Position numbers and translations under genes: made by a program
Notes under the pieces: model-generated
The model's input: the letters and a program-made list of their open reading frames with translations, nothing else
Told to the model about the DNA's origin: nothing
The model's database searches: none
In this document: positions 1-6,393 of the stretch, piece by piece
Layout: the number at the start of each line of letters is the position of its first letter
How positions within the stretch are numbered: the stretch's first letter is position 1
Origin: Thermoplasmata archaeon
GTDB taxonomy: Archaea; Thermoplasmatota; Thermoplasmata; Thermoplasmatales; GCA-001856825
Assembly: GCA_021793855.1 (NCBI GenBank)
Contig: JAJYRY010000053.1
Span: 1 to 6,671 of the forward strand
DNA: 6,671 nucleotides
Direction: 5' to 3'

Positions 1-440
1 TGCCAGTTGCATCTTACAATAATCTGGGCGTCCTTCCATGGAGCCCGCTTGCGGGGGGATTCCTTACGGGCAAATATGAATCAGGTATAGCATCAGCACC
101 AAAGGGAACCAGAATAGGTGAATCACAGAACAAAGAATATTATGAGAAACTGGAGAACGAGCGAGTAAAGCATATCTTTGACGCACTAAAGGGAGTTGCT
201 GAGGAAACAGGGAGATTAATCGGTGATATAGCCCTTAATTGGCTTCTAAATAACAATATCGTAACATCACCAATAATAGGAGCAAGGAATGAAAGCCAGC
301 TCGTGGAAAATATTGGGGCTACTGAGTGGAGGCTGACAACCGAACAGATGGCTCTTCTAAACGATGCAAGTCGCCTTGAAGTAACTTATCCATACGATCA
401 AAGGGCGGAAGACCAGCAGAGGAGGGATAGGGTAATCTAA
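1..440 (+). CDS. Aldo/keto reductase, C-terminal part (5' end outside window)
   Basis: This frame is open from base 3 to a TAA at 438-440 and gives the last 145 residues of an NAD(P)H-dependent aldo/keto reductase, a cytosolic (beta/alpha)8-barrel family that reduces aldehydes and ketones. The visible part begins in strand beta-7, with PWSPLAGGFLTGKY, a hallmark of the larger AKR families related to yeast aryl-alcohol dehydrogenases and bacterial general-stress reductases. It continues with the helix IALNWLL and the cofactor-binding segment SPIIGARNESQLVENI, whose G-A-R and Q-L-x-E-N pattern contacts the adenosine phosphate of NADPH in known structures. The catalytic Asp-Tyr-Lys-His residues lie upstream of the window and cannot be checked. 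The tail is charged and ends RRDRVI. The physiological substrate cannot be told. It converges with the M13 gene across a 206-base spacer. The family call is firm. Confidence 0.93.
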   Translation, partial: PVASYNNLGVLPWSPLAGGFLTGKYESGIASAPKGTRIGESQNKEYYEKLENERVKHIFDALKGVAEETGRLIGDIALNWLLNNNIVTSPIIGARNESQLVENIGATEWRLTTEQMALLNDASRLEVTYPYDQRAEDQQRRDRVI

Positions 441-496
441 ATTCATCCTCTAGATCACATCAAAGGGGAGGGTTCAAAGAAAGTAGAGAAGCATTT

Positions 497-513
497 GAGA
501 TTTAATAAATTTC
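497..513. repeat. Small AT-rich hairpin in the convergent spacer
   Basis: GAGATTT and AAATTTC face each other across AAT, giving a 7-base-pair stem with one G-U pair when transcribed rightward. It lies 57 bases past the aldo/keto reductase stop codon. It could stabilise or help end that transcript, but no T-run follows it, and archaeal termination usually depends on T-runs rather than hairpins. The call is weak. Confidence 0.25.
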
Positions 514-535
514 AATTTCAAAATGGAAGATATTC

Positions 536-546
536 AAAAATAATTA
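536..546 (-). terminator. Possible T-rich terminator for the M13 gene
   Basis: Read on the minus strand this is TAATTATTTTT, about 100 bases past the M13 stop codon and within the AT-rich convergent spacer. Archaeal RNA polymerase stops at oligo-T tracts, so this is the best candidate end for the leftward transcript. Five T residues is a short run and the surrounding sequence is AT-rich, so it could be chance. Confidence 0.25.
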
Positions 547-646
547 AGTTAAGTTTCAAATGATCCAAGGTGAATTATTCAGGCTAGCGGGATTGAAACC
601 ATCCTTTCATTTGGTGGTATTAAGGAAGAGAAATGAGTGAATGGAT

Positions 647-660
647 TCACCATATGGTGA
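647..660. repeat. Perfect 14-bp palindrome over the M13 stop codon
   Basis: TCACCATATGGTGA reads identically on both strands. It covers the TGA stop codon (647-649) and the last codons of the M13 gene. It shares bases with a second inverted repeat immediately to its left, GTGAAT-GG-ATTCAC (637-650), so the central TCAC can pair with a GTGA on either side but not both. It could be a protein-binding site or two alternative RNA hairpins at the transcript end. No function is known. Confidence 0.5.
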
Positions 661-2653
661 TTACTTCCTTTGCCTTCTTATTCTCATTATCTATACTGCC
701 GAAGTGTTCATGGAATTTTAAGTGGATCACCGCAGGTATCTCCCCCCTGAAACGGTCAGGAGAATGCGGATCGTTGGAGACCTGCCACTTAATTGCCTCT
801 TCCCTTACGTTTGCTCTCCAGCTTTGTGACCAACTAATATAGAATCTCTGTTCAGGGGTTAGGCCATCTATATTCTTCCTTAATCCTGGATTTCTAGCCA
901 GTTTTTTCTGTAGCGCCTCGTATGCAATGCTAACACCACCCATGTCAGCTATGTTTTCGCCTAGAGTAAGCTCTCCATTTACATGAAGACCTGGAAGTGC
1001 TTCAAGCTGCCCGTACAGATTGACAACGCTCTTGGCCCTTTTCTCAAATTCATCGGCATCAACCTTCGACCACCAGTCCTTAAGATTGCCATCCTTGTCG
1101 TATTTTCTGCCTTCGTCATCAAAGCCGTGTGTCATTTCGTGTGCGATTATTCCTCCAGTAGCACCATAATTTACCGCATCGTCCATTGTAGGGTCAAAGA
1201 AAGGTGGTTGCAGTATACCTGCTGGGAAAACAATTTCATTCTTTGTCGGGGAGAAATATGCATTGACAGTAGGTGGAGACATTTCCCAAAGATCCTTGTC
1301 CACAGGAGTATTGACTCTCTTTATCTTCCTCATAGTTTCAAATTCGTTGGTTCTCAAAATATTGCCAAAGAAGTCACCAGGTGATATATCTATGGAAGAA
1401 TAATCTATGAACTTCTTGGGAAAGCCTATCTTTGCATTGAACTTTGAGAACTTTTCAATTGCTGTCTTTTTTGTCTCTTCAGTCATCCAATCCAATTTTT
1501 TGAGTTTTTCCCTGAATGCTTCTTTCAGGTCAGACACCATTTCTTCCATCTTTCGCTTAGACTCCTCAGTGAATTCTCTTTCTACGTACAGCTTTCCTAA
1601 TGCTTCTCCCATCTGCCCATCTATCAATTGAACTACCTGCTTCCATCTCTTCTCAGGTTTTTTCCGTCCCAGAAGTTTCCTTTCATAAAAATCAAAGTAT
1701 TCCTTCATTACTTCTTCATGCAGAAATGGAGACGCGAAGTGCAGTAGCTTCCAGGTAAGATACGTTTTCCATTCCGATAATGAAATTGAATCGAGCATTT
1801 TGCCCAGATTTTCAAAGAATTCAGGTTGTCTTATAACGATGTGCTTTACATCCGGGAGGCCAATTTCTGAGAGATATCTCCTCATTCCTACTGACGGTAT
1901 AGATCTGTCAAGGTCTTCATACATGAACCTGTTGTAATTTCTCTCCGGGTCCCTTAGTTCAACAGGTGTCCTACTAGATTTTGCCAGTTGGAGCTCAATC
2001 TCGAAGACCGTTTCAGCAGATCTCTCAGCATCTTGTAAGGACTGGCCGTAGAGGGAAAATAAATTCGCAACGTGCCTTTTGTAATACCCCCTTATACTTT
2101 CAAATGAATCAAGCAAGTAATAATCCCTGTTCGGAAGGGAAAGTCCTCCTTGCTCAAGATAATACGCGTATATAGAGCTGTTTTTTTCGTCTGAGTCTGA
2201 GGAATACGAAAACATTGCTTCCAGGCCGTACCTATGGAACTCCGATATCAGGGAGATTAGTTCGTTCTTTTCCTTTATCTCATCAATTTTTCTTGCCCAT
2301 TCTTTTATTGGTTCAAATTTCAATTCATCTATCTTCTTTGTGTCCATGGCTGAAAGATAGAAGGAGCCTAGCTGTTGAATTGTCTTATTGTCCCATCGTT
2401 CGCTAAATGCACATTCTTCCAGAATTTTACCCAGCACATATCTATTTCTTTCTGCAATCTCCATAAATGCGCCCCAGCGTATCTTGTCTTCCGGTATAGG
2501 ATGAGTTGCAATCCAATTGCCGTTACTGTAATAATAGAAATTTGATACCGGATCTTCATTTGGGGCCATGTAGTTTACTGAAAACTTAGGAAATTCTGGT
2601 TTTTCCACATCACTTATTCTTTCGATTCTCTGCTTAATTTCATCTACCTGCAT
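647..2653 (-). CDS. M13 family zinc metallopeptidase (neprilysin/PepO-like), cytosolic
   Basis: This is a complete 668-residue M13 metalloendopeptidase, close to the usual size of bacterial PepO-type enzymes. The family cleaves small and medium peptides on the amino side of hydrophobic residues. Numbered from the chosen ATG, the zinc site is HEMTH at 505-509 (two His ligands and the catalytic Glu), and GENIAD at 565-570 supplies the third ligand, Glu566, plus the conserved Asp570. NAYF at 464-467 is the substrate-backbone motif (NAFY/NAYY in relatives). His630 and Arg636 in HSPDRFR match the transition-state and carboxylate-binding pair. The N-terminal NFYYYSNGNWI segment and terminal Trp668 are also typical. 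There is no signal peptide or membrane anchor and only one cysteine (Cys81), unlike disulfide-rich animal neprilysins, so an intracellular role is likely. The frame could start at a TTG three codons upstream (2660-2662), but the ATG is the better start and there is no Shine-Dalgarno sequence. The neighbouring M17 aminopeptidase suggests joint peptide breakdown. Confidence 0.95.
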   Translation of the reverse strand: MQVDEIKQRIERISDVEKPEFPKFSVNYMAPNEDPVSNFYYYSNGNWIATHPIPEDKIRWGAFMEIAERNRYVLGKILEECAFSERWDNKTIQQLGSFYLSAMDTKKIDELKFEPIKEWARKIDEIKEKNELISLISEFHRYGLEAMFSYSSDSDEKNSSIYAYYLEQGGLSLPNRDYYLLDSFESIRGYYKRHVANLFSLYGQSLQDAERSAETVFEIELQLAKSSRTPVELRDPERNYNRFMYEDLDRSIPSVGMRRYLSEIGLPDVKHIVIRQPEFFENLGKMLDSISLSEWKTYLTWKLLHFASPFLHEEVMKEYFDFYERKLLGRKKPEKRWKQVVQLIDGQMGEALGKLYVEREFTEESKRKMEEMVSDLKEAFREKLKKLDWMTEETKKTAIEKFSKFNAKIGFPKKFIDYSSIDISPGDFFGNILRTNEFETMRKIKRVNTPVDKDLWEMSPPTVNAYFSPTKNEIVFPAGILQPPFFDPTMDDAVNYGATGGIIAHEMTHGFDDEGRKYDKDGNLKDWWSKVDADEFEKRAKSVVNLYGQLEALPGLHVNGELTLGENIADMGGVSIAYEALQKKLARNPGLRKNIDGLTPEQRFYISWSQSWRANVREEAIKWQVSNDPHSPDRFRGEIPAVIHLKFHEHFGSIDNENKKAKEVITIW

Positions 2654-2662
2654 ATTTATCAA

Positions 2663-2678
2663 TAATCTAACTAGATTA
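2663..2678. promoter_or_regulatory. Palindromic operator candidate at the M13 promoter
   Basis: TAATCTA-AC-TAGATTA is a perfect 7+7 inverted repeat with a two-base centre. It ends 10 bases before the M13 ATG. If the transcript is leaderless, the expected TATA position (about 2675-2680, minus-strand CTTAAT, a weak box) overlaps the outer edge of the dyad. A homodimeric repressor bound here would block TBP/TFB or polymerase. The symmetry is seen directly; the operator role is inferred from position, and the AT-rich context makes chance dyads more likely. Confidence 0.4.
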
Positions 2679-2692
2679 AGTTATTTTCCATG

Positions 2693-2741
2693 ATTGTAGC
2701 TTCACAATGATTGACAGTCACAATTTTTGTATAAGTGTGAC
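2693..2741. repeat. Cluster of TCACAAT repeats and dyads upstream of M13
   Basis: TCACAAT occurs twice in direct orientation (2702-2708 and 2718-2724). Each copy has an ATTG on its left, at 2693-2696 and 2710-2713, which makes two imperfect dyads in tandem. GTCACA (2717-2722) also faces TGTGAC (2736-2741) across 13 bases, so the arm centres are 19 base pairs apart, close to two helical turns. The block lies 40-90 bases upstream of the M13 start and 115-160 bases past the aminotransferase stop. It could be an upstream regulator site for M13 or a 3' stem-loop of the aminotransferase transcript. Confidence 0.35.
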
Positions 2742-2855
2742 CTAAAGGAAGCGAATTTTGCATTAATTAGAACTAAATTGTCTCTTCTTTCGAAGTACAA
2801 GGTTTCAAAGGACTATCAACCAGTCTTCGTTCTATGCTAGACCATTAAACATCAA

Positions 2856-4151
2856 TTATCTGATAGAAATCCACTTAGTAGCTTTTAGAAATCTTTCCAC
2901 TTCTGCCAAAGAATTATAATGCAGGAAGGTCGCCCTTAGCATTGATGGGTTTGAGAAATAGTCGTGTGAGAGATTCCAGTGGCTACCGCCAACTGTAGTA
3001 ATTCCAAATTTTTTCCAGTAAATTTCCTCTGCTTTCTTATCGGTCACATTCTTGAAATTGAATGAGAAAGTAGTGCCCCTTTCGCTTAGCCGCTTAGAAT
3101 CTGATATGCCGTAGAGGATAACATTCTTCATTGATGACAGTCCCTCTGTCTCTTCCGTCCCATCCAGGACGAGCCTGCTCAGCTCTTTGTGGTAGTTCTC
3201 AACCCTTTCCATCCCCTTCCTTACACCATTTCTTCTATTCCTTGGTAACTTTCTGCCCTTGAATCGTAAAATGTCCAGTGAAAGGGAAGAAATGTAATCT
3301 ACCACCGAATTCATTGCTGAAAATATGGCCTGGTCTCTCGTTCCAATTTCGAAATAAGAACTGCTACCCGGTCCGGCCTCCCTATCCACGTAGAATGGTC
3401 TTATAGTATCCATAGCCCTATCGCTCATGTACACGAAACTACCTCGGGGACCAAATATCTTGTAGGCTGAGAACACAAAGAAGTCACAGCCCATTTTCTT
3501 AATGTCCGAGCACCCCTGTGGAGCGAAGTGCACTCCATCCACTAGCAAGAAGGCTTCATTTTCGACTGCGATCTTTGATACCTCGGGAATGTTGACTTTA
3601 TTCCCTAGAAGATTGCTCTCTGCAGTAATTGCTATTATCTTTGTTCTCCTGTTAACTAGAGAGGCAAGATGGTCTAAGTCCACTGTACCATCCTCTTTGT
3701 TCAGTTTCGCAAGCCTAAGCTCTGAAATCTTATTGTTCTTCTTCATTTCTATATATGGTGAAACGTTTGCATAATGTTCGGCATATGATGAAACGACGTT
3801 ACTGTCTCTGTTGAAAATTCCTCTTAATGCATATGAAATTCTGAAAAATAAGTCAGAAGCGGACTCTCCCTGATAGATGTTCAGCTCACTAGGGGCATTA
3901 AGGAGATCTGCGACTGCCCTTCTTCCTTCCATCAAGATATGTTCGTTTGCCTTAGATTCGCTATAGATTGCATCCGTGTTAGCACTGTAATCTATTCTAC
4001 TTTTGGTCTCTGACTTTAGTGCATCACCAAGGACTAGACTCCCCGCTCCATTGTCCACAAAGATTCTCTTCCTCCCTGTAAAGTCTTTCTCTATCCTGGG
4101 AAATCTCTTTCTGATTTCCTTGATGAAGCTTTCATCGAAGGATGTTTGCAT
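2856..4151 (-). CDS. Class V aminotransferase, cysteine-desulfurase-like but without the catalytic Cys
   Basis: This is a 431-residue fold-type I PLP enzyme, full length for the cysteine-desulfurase/isopenicillin-epimerase group. Numbered from the chosen ATG: FVDNGAG (31-37) matches the N-terminal FDNAAG motif; GESAS (95-99) sits where the PLP phosphate is held; EHYAN (125-129) matches SufS EHHAN; DGVH (205-208) holds the pyridine-binding Asp205; and SAYKIFGPRG carries the Schiff-base Lys231. Arg406 in RATFLHYN matches the substrate-carboxylate Arg of SufS RASxxxYN. The loop holding the sulfur-accepting Cys of SufS reads GGSHWNLSH (389-397), and the only cysteines (214, 222) lie elsewhere, so desulfurase activity is unlikely. 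The overall pattern resembles the VC1184-type 'cysteine desulfurase family' proteins, whose substrate is unknown to me. A very basic stretch spans about 297-312. The frame extends upstream to a TTG at 4181, but that passes through the TATA box at 4171-4178, so the ATG at 4149-4151 was chosen; an ATG at 4155-4157 is also possible. Confidence 0.85.
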   Translation of the reverse strand: MQTSFDESFIKEIRKRFPRIEKDFTGRKRIFVDNGAGSLVLGDALKSETKSRIDYSANTDAIYSESKANEHILMEGRRAVADLLNAPSELNIYQGESASDLFFRISYALRGIFNRDSNVVSSYAEHYANVSPYIEMKKNNKISELRLAKLNKEDGTVDLDHLASLVNRRTKIIAITAESNLLGNKVNIPEVSKIAVENEAFLLVDGVHFAPQGCSDIKKMGCDFFVFSAYKIFGPRGSFVYMSDRAMDTIRPFYVDREAGPGSSSYFEIGTRDQAIFSAMNSVVDYISSLSLDILRFKGRKLPRNRRNGVRKGMERVENYHKELSRLVLDGTEETEGLSSMKNVILYGISDSKRLSERGTTFSFNFKNVTDKKAEEIYWKKFGITTVGGSHWNLSHDYFSNPSMLRATFLHYNSLAEVERFLKATKWISIR

Positions 4152-4170
4152 AAACATAGATGGATGATTG

Positions 4171-4178
4171 ATATAAAA
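4171..4178 (-). promoter_or_regulatory. TATA box of the aminotransferase gene
   Basis: The minus strand reads TTTTATAT, centred about 23 bases before the A of the ATG at 4151. That is close to the 24-28 base spacing of archaeal TATA boxes from a start site at or near the start codon, so a leaderless or near-leaderless mRNA is predicted. It also argues that the longer frame beginning at TTG 4181 is not the translated one. Confidence 0.6.
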
Positions 4179-4204
4179 CAACTACACCGAATTTGCAGAA
4201 TATA

Positions 4205-4281
4205 GACTTAGGTGTATTTAACGCAGGTTCGCATCTCGATGCATGCTAGCTCTACCCAGATAGCTTGCTTCAGGAGCAGGC
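4205..4281. other. GC-richer spacer with short dyads between M17 and aminotransferase genes
   Basis: This spacer is visibly richer in G and C than the others. It holds several short palindromes, among them GCATC-TC-GATGC (4231-4242), GCATGC (4241-4246) and GCTAGC (4245-4250). It also contains tRNA-like words, GGTTCGCATC on the plus strand and GGGTAGAGC on the minus strand, but no cloverleaf can be built. On the minus strand it is the 3' untranslated region of the M17 gene and the region upstream of the aminotransferase promoter. It may be structured, but no function can be assigned. Confidence 0.3.
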
Positions 4282-5712
4282 TTACTCTTCCTTCAGAAAT
4301 TCGTATAGGAGTCTTACGCCGAATCCAGTGGCTCCAGCCGGTAAATAAGCTCTCTGCGAATTGTTTTTCTGCGTCCACGCCGTTCCAGCTATATCAAGAT
4401 GAACCCAAGGAATATCCCCAACAAACCTGCTGAGGAAAGCTCCTGCCGTTTCTGCACCACCCTCTCTCCCACCAGTATTTTTTATGTCAGCCACTTTGCT
4501 CTTAATCTGATCTTGGAAATCTTCGTCCAGGGGAAGTTCCCAAACATTTTCCCAGGTTTTCTCAGACGCAGATTTAATTTTTTTCTTTAATTTATCATCA
4601 TTTCCCATCATTCCTGCATAATTGTTGCCAAGCGCTACAACGCAAGCACCCGTGAGAGTGGCCATATCAATTACGGCCGATGGCTTGAAATTCTTTGTTC
4701 CATAGCTAAGAGCGTCAGCAAGCACAAGTCTGCCCTCGGCATCTGTCGAAAGCACCTCCGATGTAACACCGTTGTAATGTGTAAGAATATCACCTGGTTT
4801 GTATGCATTTCCTCCAGGCAGGTTCTCCGTGAGGGGCGTCATTCCTATCACGTGTTTGTTCAGTTTTAGGTCGGAAATTAATTTCATTGTCCCGATTACT
4901 GCAGATGCACCACACTTGTCAAACTTCATCTGGTCCATTCCATCTGCAGGTTTTATTGATATGCCTCCGCTGTCGAATGTAATTCCTTTTCCCACAATAA
5001 GAACAGGTTTCTTGTTCTTCGGGCCATATTCAAGTATCAACAGCTTAGCTGCTTCTCTGGCAGCTCTAGAAACACCTTCAAGTCCGCCCATTCCCATCTT
5101 AATAAAGTCTTCCCTGTCGAATGCCCTGACTGTTAACCCTCTTATATTTTTTGCAGTTTTTTCAAAAAGAGAAGGTGTTCCTATAGAAGGAGGTAAATTT
5201 GCTATATTCCTCGTGAAATTGACCGCTTCAGCAATGACCCTCCCCTCATCTATAAGTTTTTCATCTGAATTAGTAGTAATTAGCACCTTCTCCACTTTAG
5301 TCTTGCTCTTGTCACTCCTGTATTTATCAAAATCGTAAGCTGCAAGGGCGATCGCAAATGTGGCCTCCTTAGGTTCATTTGAAGATAATCCAGGAAGAAT
5401 GACTTGTACAACCCCCTTTGGTATGGACCTGAGGGAGTTAAATGCTGACGAATATGCCCTCCTGAGTTTTTCATCATCGAATTCCTTCCTATGTCCAAGT
5501 CCTATGAGCAATACCCTCTTTTCCAGCTTTGCATCGAAAATATCAAAAGTTTCTCCCCTCTTTCCGATGAATCCGGATTTTCTTGCACTTTCCAGAACTT
5601 TTGAACCAGACATCATCTTTGTTGTATCCACTGGTTTAAAATCTTCAAAAATAGGTACAATTAATGCGTTAACATTGCGGGAGTCACTGGCGGAATACTT
5701 CAAAAACTCCAT
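4282..5712 (-). CDS. pepA: M17 family leucyl aminopeptidase
   Basis: This is a complete 476-residue M17 leucyl aminopeptidase, a hexameric cytosolic enzyme with two metal ions that removes amino-terminal residues from peptides. The N-terminal domain (about 1-150) is variable as usual; the catalytic domain follows. Metal ligands are Lys242 and Asp247 in GKGITFDSGG, Asp265 in MKFDKCGAS, and Asp324 and Glu326 in STDAEGRL. Catalytic Lys254 (ISIKPA) and Arg328, the bicarbonate-binding residue, are present with family spacing (242/247/254/265). The signature is normally NTDAEGRL; here its first residue is Ser322. The frame is open 33 codons further upstream, but that stretch is hydrophobic, unlike the family and runs over the promoter. 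The ATG at 5710-5712 gives the expected N-terminus and lies 26 bases from a TATA box. The gene is divergent from the four-helix membrane protein gene. With the M13 endopeptidase it would complete oligopeptide breakdown. The symbol follows the E. coli family member. Confidence 0.95.
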   Translation of the reverse strand: MEFLKYSASDSRNVNALIVPIFEDFKPVDTTKMMSGSKVLESARKSGFIGKRGETFDIFDAKLEKRVLLIGLGHRKEFDDEKLRRAYSSAFNSLRSIPKGVVQVILPGLSSNEPKEATFAIALAAYDFDKYRSDKSKTKVEKVLITTNSDEKLIDEGRVIAEAVNFTRNIANLPPSIGTPSLFEKTAKNIRGLTVRAFDREDFIKMGMGGLEGVSRAAREAAKLLILEYGPKNKKPVLIVGKGITFDSGGISIKPADGMDQMKFDKCGASAVIGTMKLISDLKLNKHVIGMTPLTENLPGGNAYKPGDILTHYNGVTSEVLSTDAEGRLVLADALSYGTKNFKPSAVIDMATLTGACVVALGNNYAGMMGNDDKLKKKIKSASEKTWENVWELPLDEDFQDQIKSKVADIKNTGGREGGAETAGAFLSRFVGDIPWVHLDIAGTAWTQKNNSQRAYLPAGATGFGVRLLYEFLKEE

Positions 5713-5734
5713 TTTCTCCCATAGTACGCTCAAA

Positions 5735-5742
5735 AATAAAAG
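5735..5742 (-). promoter_or_regulatory. TATA box of the M17 aminopeptidase gene
   Basis: The minus strand reads CTTTTATT, centred about 26 bases before the A of the ATG at 5712. This is ideal spacing for an archaeal leaderless transcript. A GGGAG lies only three bases before the ATG, too close for a usual Shine-Dalgarno site, so initiation is probably leaderless. Confidence 0.6.
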
Positions 5743-5827
5743 TTGCGCATTTATGAATATTAAGTGAAAGCAAGTAAATGTACTGAAATGGAAATTGTAT
5801 AAGTCTCCCAAATTTCAAACCTCTTGT

Positions 5828-5875
5828 GTAAGGTAAAGACCGTAAGACGTATAACTCTGACATTTGTATGACATT
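5828..5875. promoter_or_regulatory. Repeat cluster in the divergent promoter region
   Basis: Between the two divergent promoters lie tandem GTAAG-like units: GTAAG (5828-5832), GTAAAGAC (5833-5840) and GTAAGAC (5842-5848). They are followed by two direct copies of TGACATT (5858-5864 and 5869-5875) exactly 11 bases apart, about one helical turn. The second copy ends 13 bases before the TATA box of the plus-strand membrane gene, a usual place for archaeal activators. The repeats are visible; regulation is inferred. Confidence 0.4.
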
Positions 5876-5888
5876 AAGCAGACAAATA

Positions 5889-5894
5889 TTTATA
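5889..5894 (+). promoter_or_regulatory. TATA box of the four-helix membrane protein gene
   Basis: TTTATA, preceded by the A-rich stretch AAATA, is centred 28-29 bases before the ATG at 5920. It matches the archaeal box A consensus and spacing for a leaderless or very short leader. No Shine-Dalgarno sequence precedes the ATG. Confidence 0.65.
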
Positions 5895-5919
5895 CTGGTA
5901 TAATATGTAATTAATTGCT

Positions 5920-6393
5920 ATGGGAACAATATTGTCTGACGGATTTAGCAATAGTGTTATAAAGCAGAAATTGTCTGTTAAGACTTCAAGAGATGCGATT
6001 TTCATAATCACACTGGTTGATTTGGTACTGATCGTACCGTCAGTTGTTCTTTTCTCTCTGTTAAACTTCAGGGAGCTCAGCAGCTATGGCCTAGTCTTTT
6101 CAATCGTGGTTTTAGCTTTTCTGTCATATCTTCCCCTTTCAATTATATGGGCATCAATGGTCTTGTCAGGCAAAAGGGTAGATGGTAGGGCATCAGTCAC
6201 AAATGAAAAGGTAGTACCAATAGTGCTCTTTCTCCTCCTGACATTTTCCATGCTTGGTATCTATATCCCATCTATTCAGAAACTGACATCAATTATGCCT
6301 TCATTTGGGGCACTTAACATTGTTGGCTTTGCAATCATAGTATTGAACTTGATGTTTGTAATGAAGAACTTCTCGCTTATAACTGGAAATTAA
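5920..6393 (+). CDS. Small four-helix integral membrane protein, function unknown
   Basis: I do not recognise this 157-residue protein. It has a short polar N-terminus (1-25, with KQK and KTSR) followed by four predicted membrane helices at about 26-48, 56-81, 98-118 and 128-148, and a short tail. The loop between helices 2 and 3 is basic and polar (GKRVDGRASVTNEK, 84-97). By the positive-inside rule this loop and both termini should face the cytoplasm. There is no cysteine, no cleavable signal peptide and no obvious catalytic or transport motif. The ATG at 5920 is preceded by a good TATA box at the right distance, which supports both the start and expression as a real gene. It lies 135 bases before a probable cation/proton antiporter gene on the same strand, which has its own TATA box, so a functional link is possible but not shown. 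It could be a lineage-specific membrane protein. Confidence 0.8.
   Translation: MGTILSDGFSNSVIKQKLSVKTSRDAIFIITLVDLVLIVPSVVLFSLLNFRELSSYGLVFSIVVLAFLSYLPLSIIWASMVLSGKRVDGRASVTNEKVVPIVLFLLLTFSMLGIYIPSIQKLTSIMPSFGALNIVGFAIIVLNLMFVMKNFSLITGN

Noticed and set aside
589..599. GGATTGAAACC, resembling the ATTGAAAC end of many CRISPR repeats
   Set aside because: Only one copy is present and there is no repeat-spacer periodicity nearby, so there is no array.
983..1384. Plus-strand open frame of 133 codons
   Set aside because: It is antisense to the M13 zinc-site region, shows no family features and has no promoter.
4221..4240. Possible tRNA T-arm at GGTTCGCATC
   Set aside because: The T-stem pairs poorly (at least two mismatches in five) and no anticodon or acceptor stem can be placed on either strand.
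4799..5338. Plus-strand open frame of 179 codons, long enough to suggest a membrane protein gene
   Set aside because: It lies wholly antisense to the conserved catalytic domain of the M17 aminopeptidase, and its sequence looks like a reverse-complement shadow.
5713..5811. N-terminal hydrophobic extension of the M17 protein, which could be read as a signal sequence
   Set aside because: It overlaps the TATA box, would make the enzyme longer than its family, and the M17 family is cytosolic. The ATG at 5712 is the better start.
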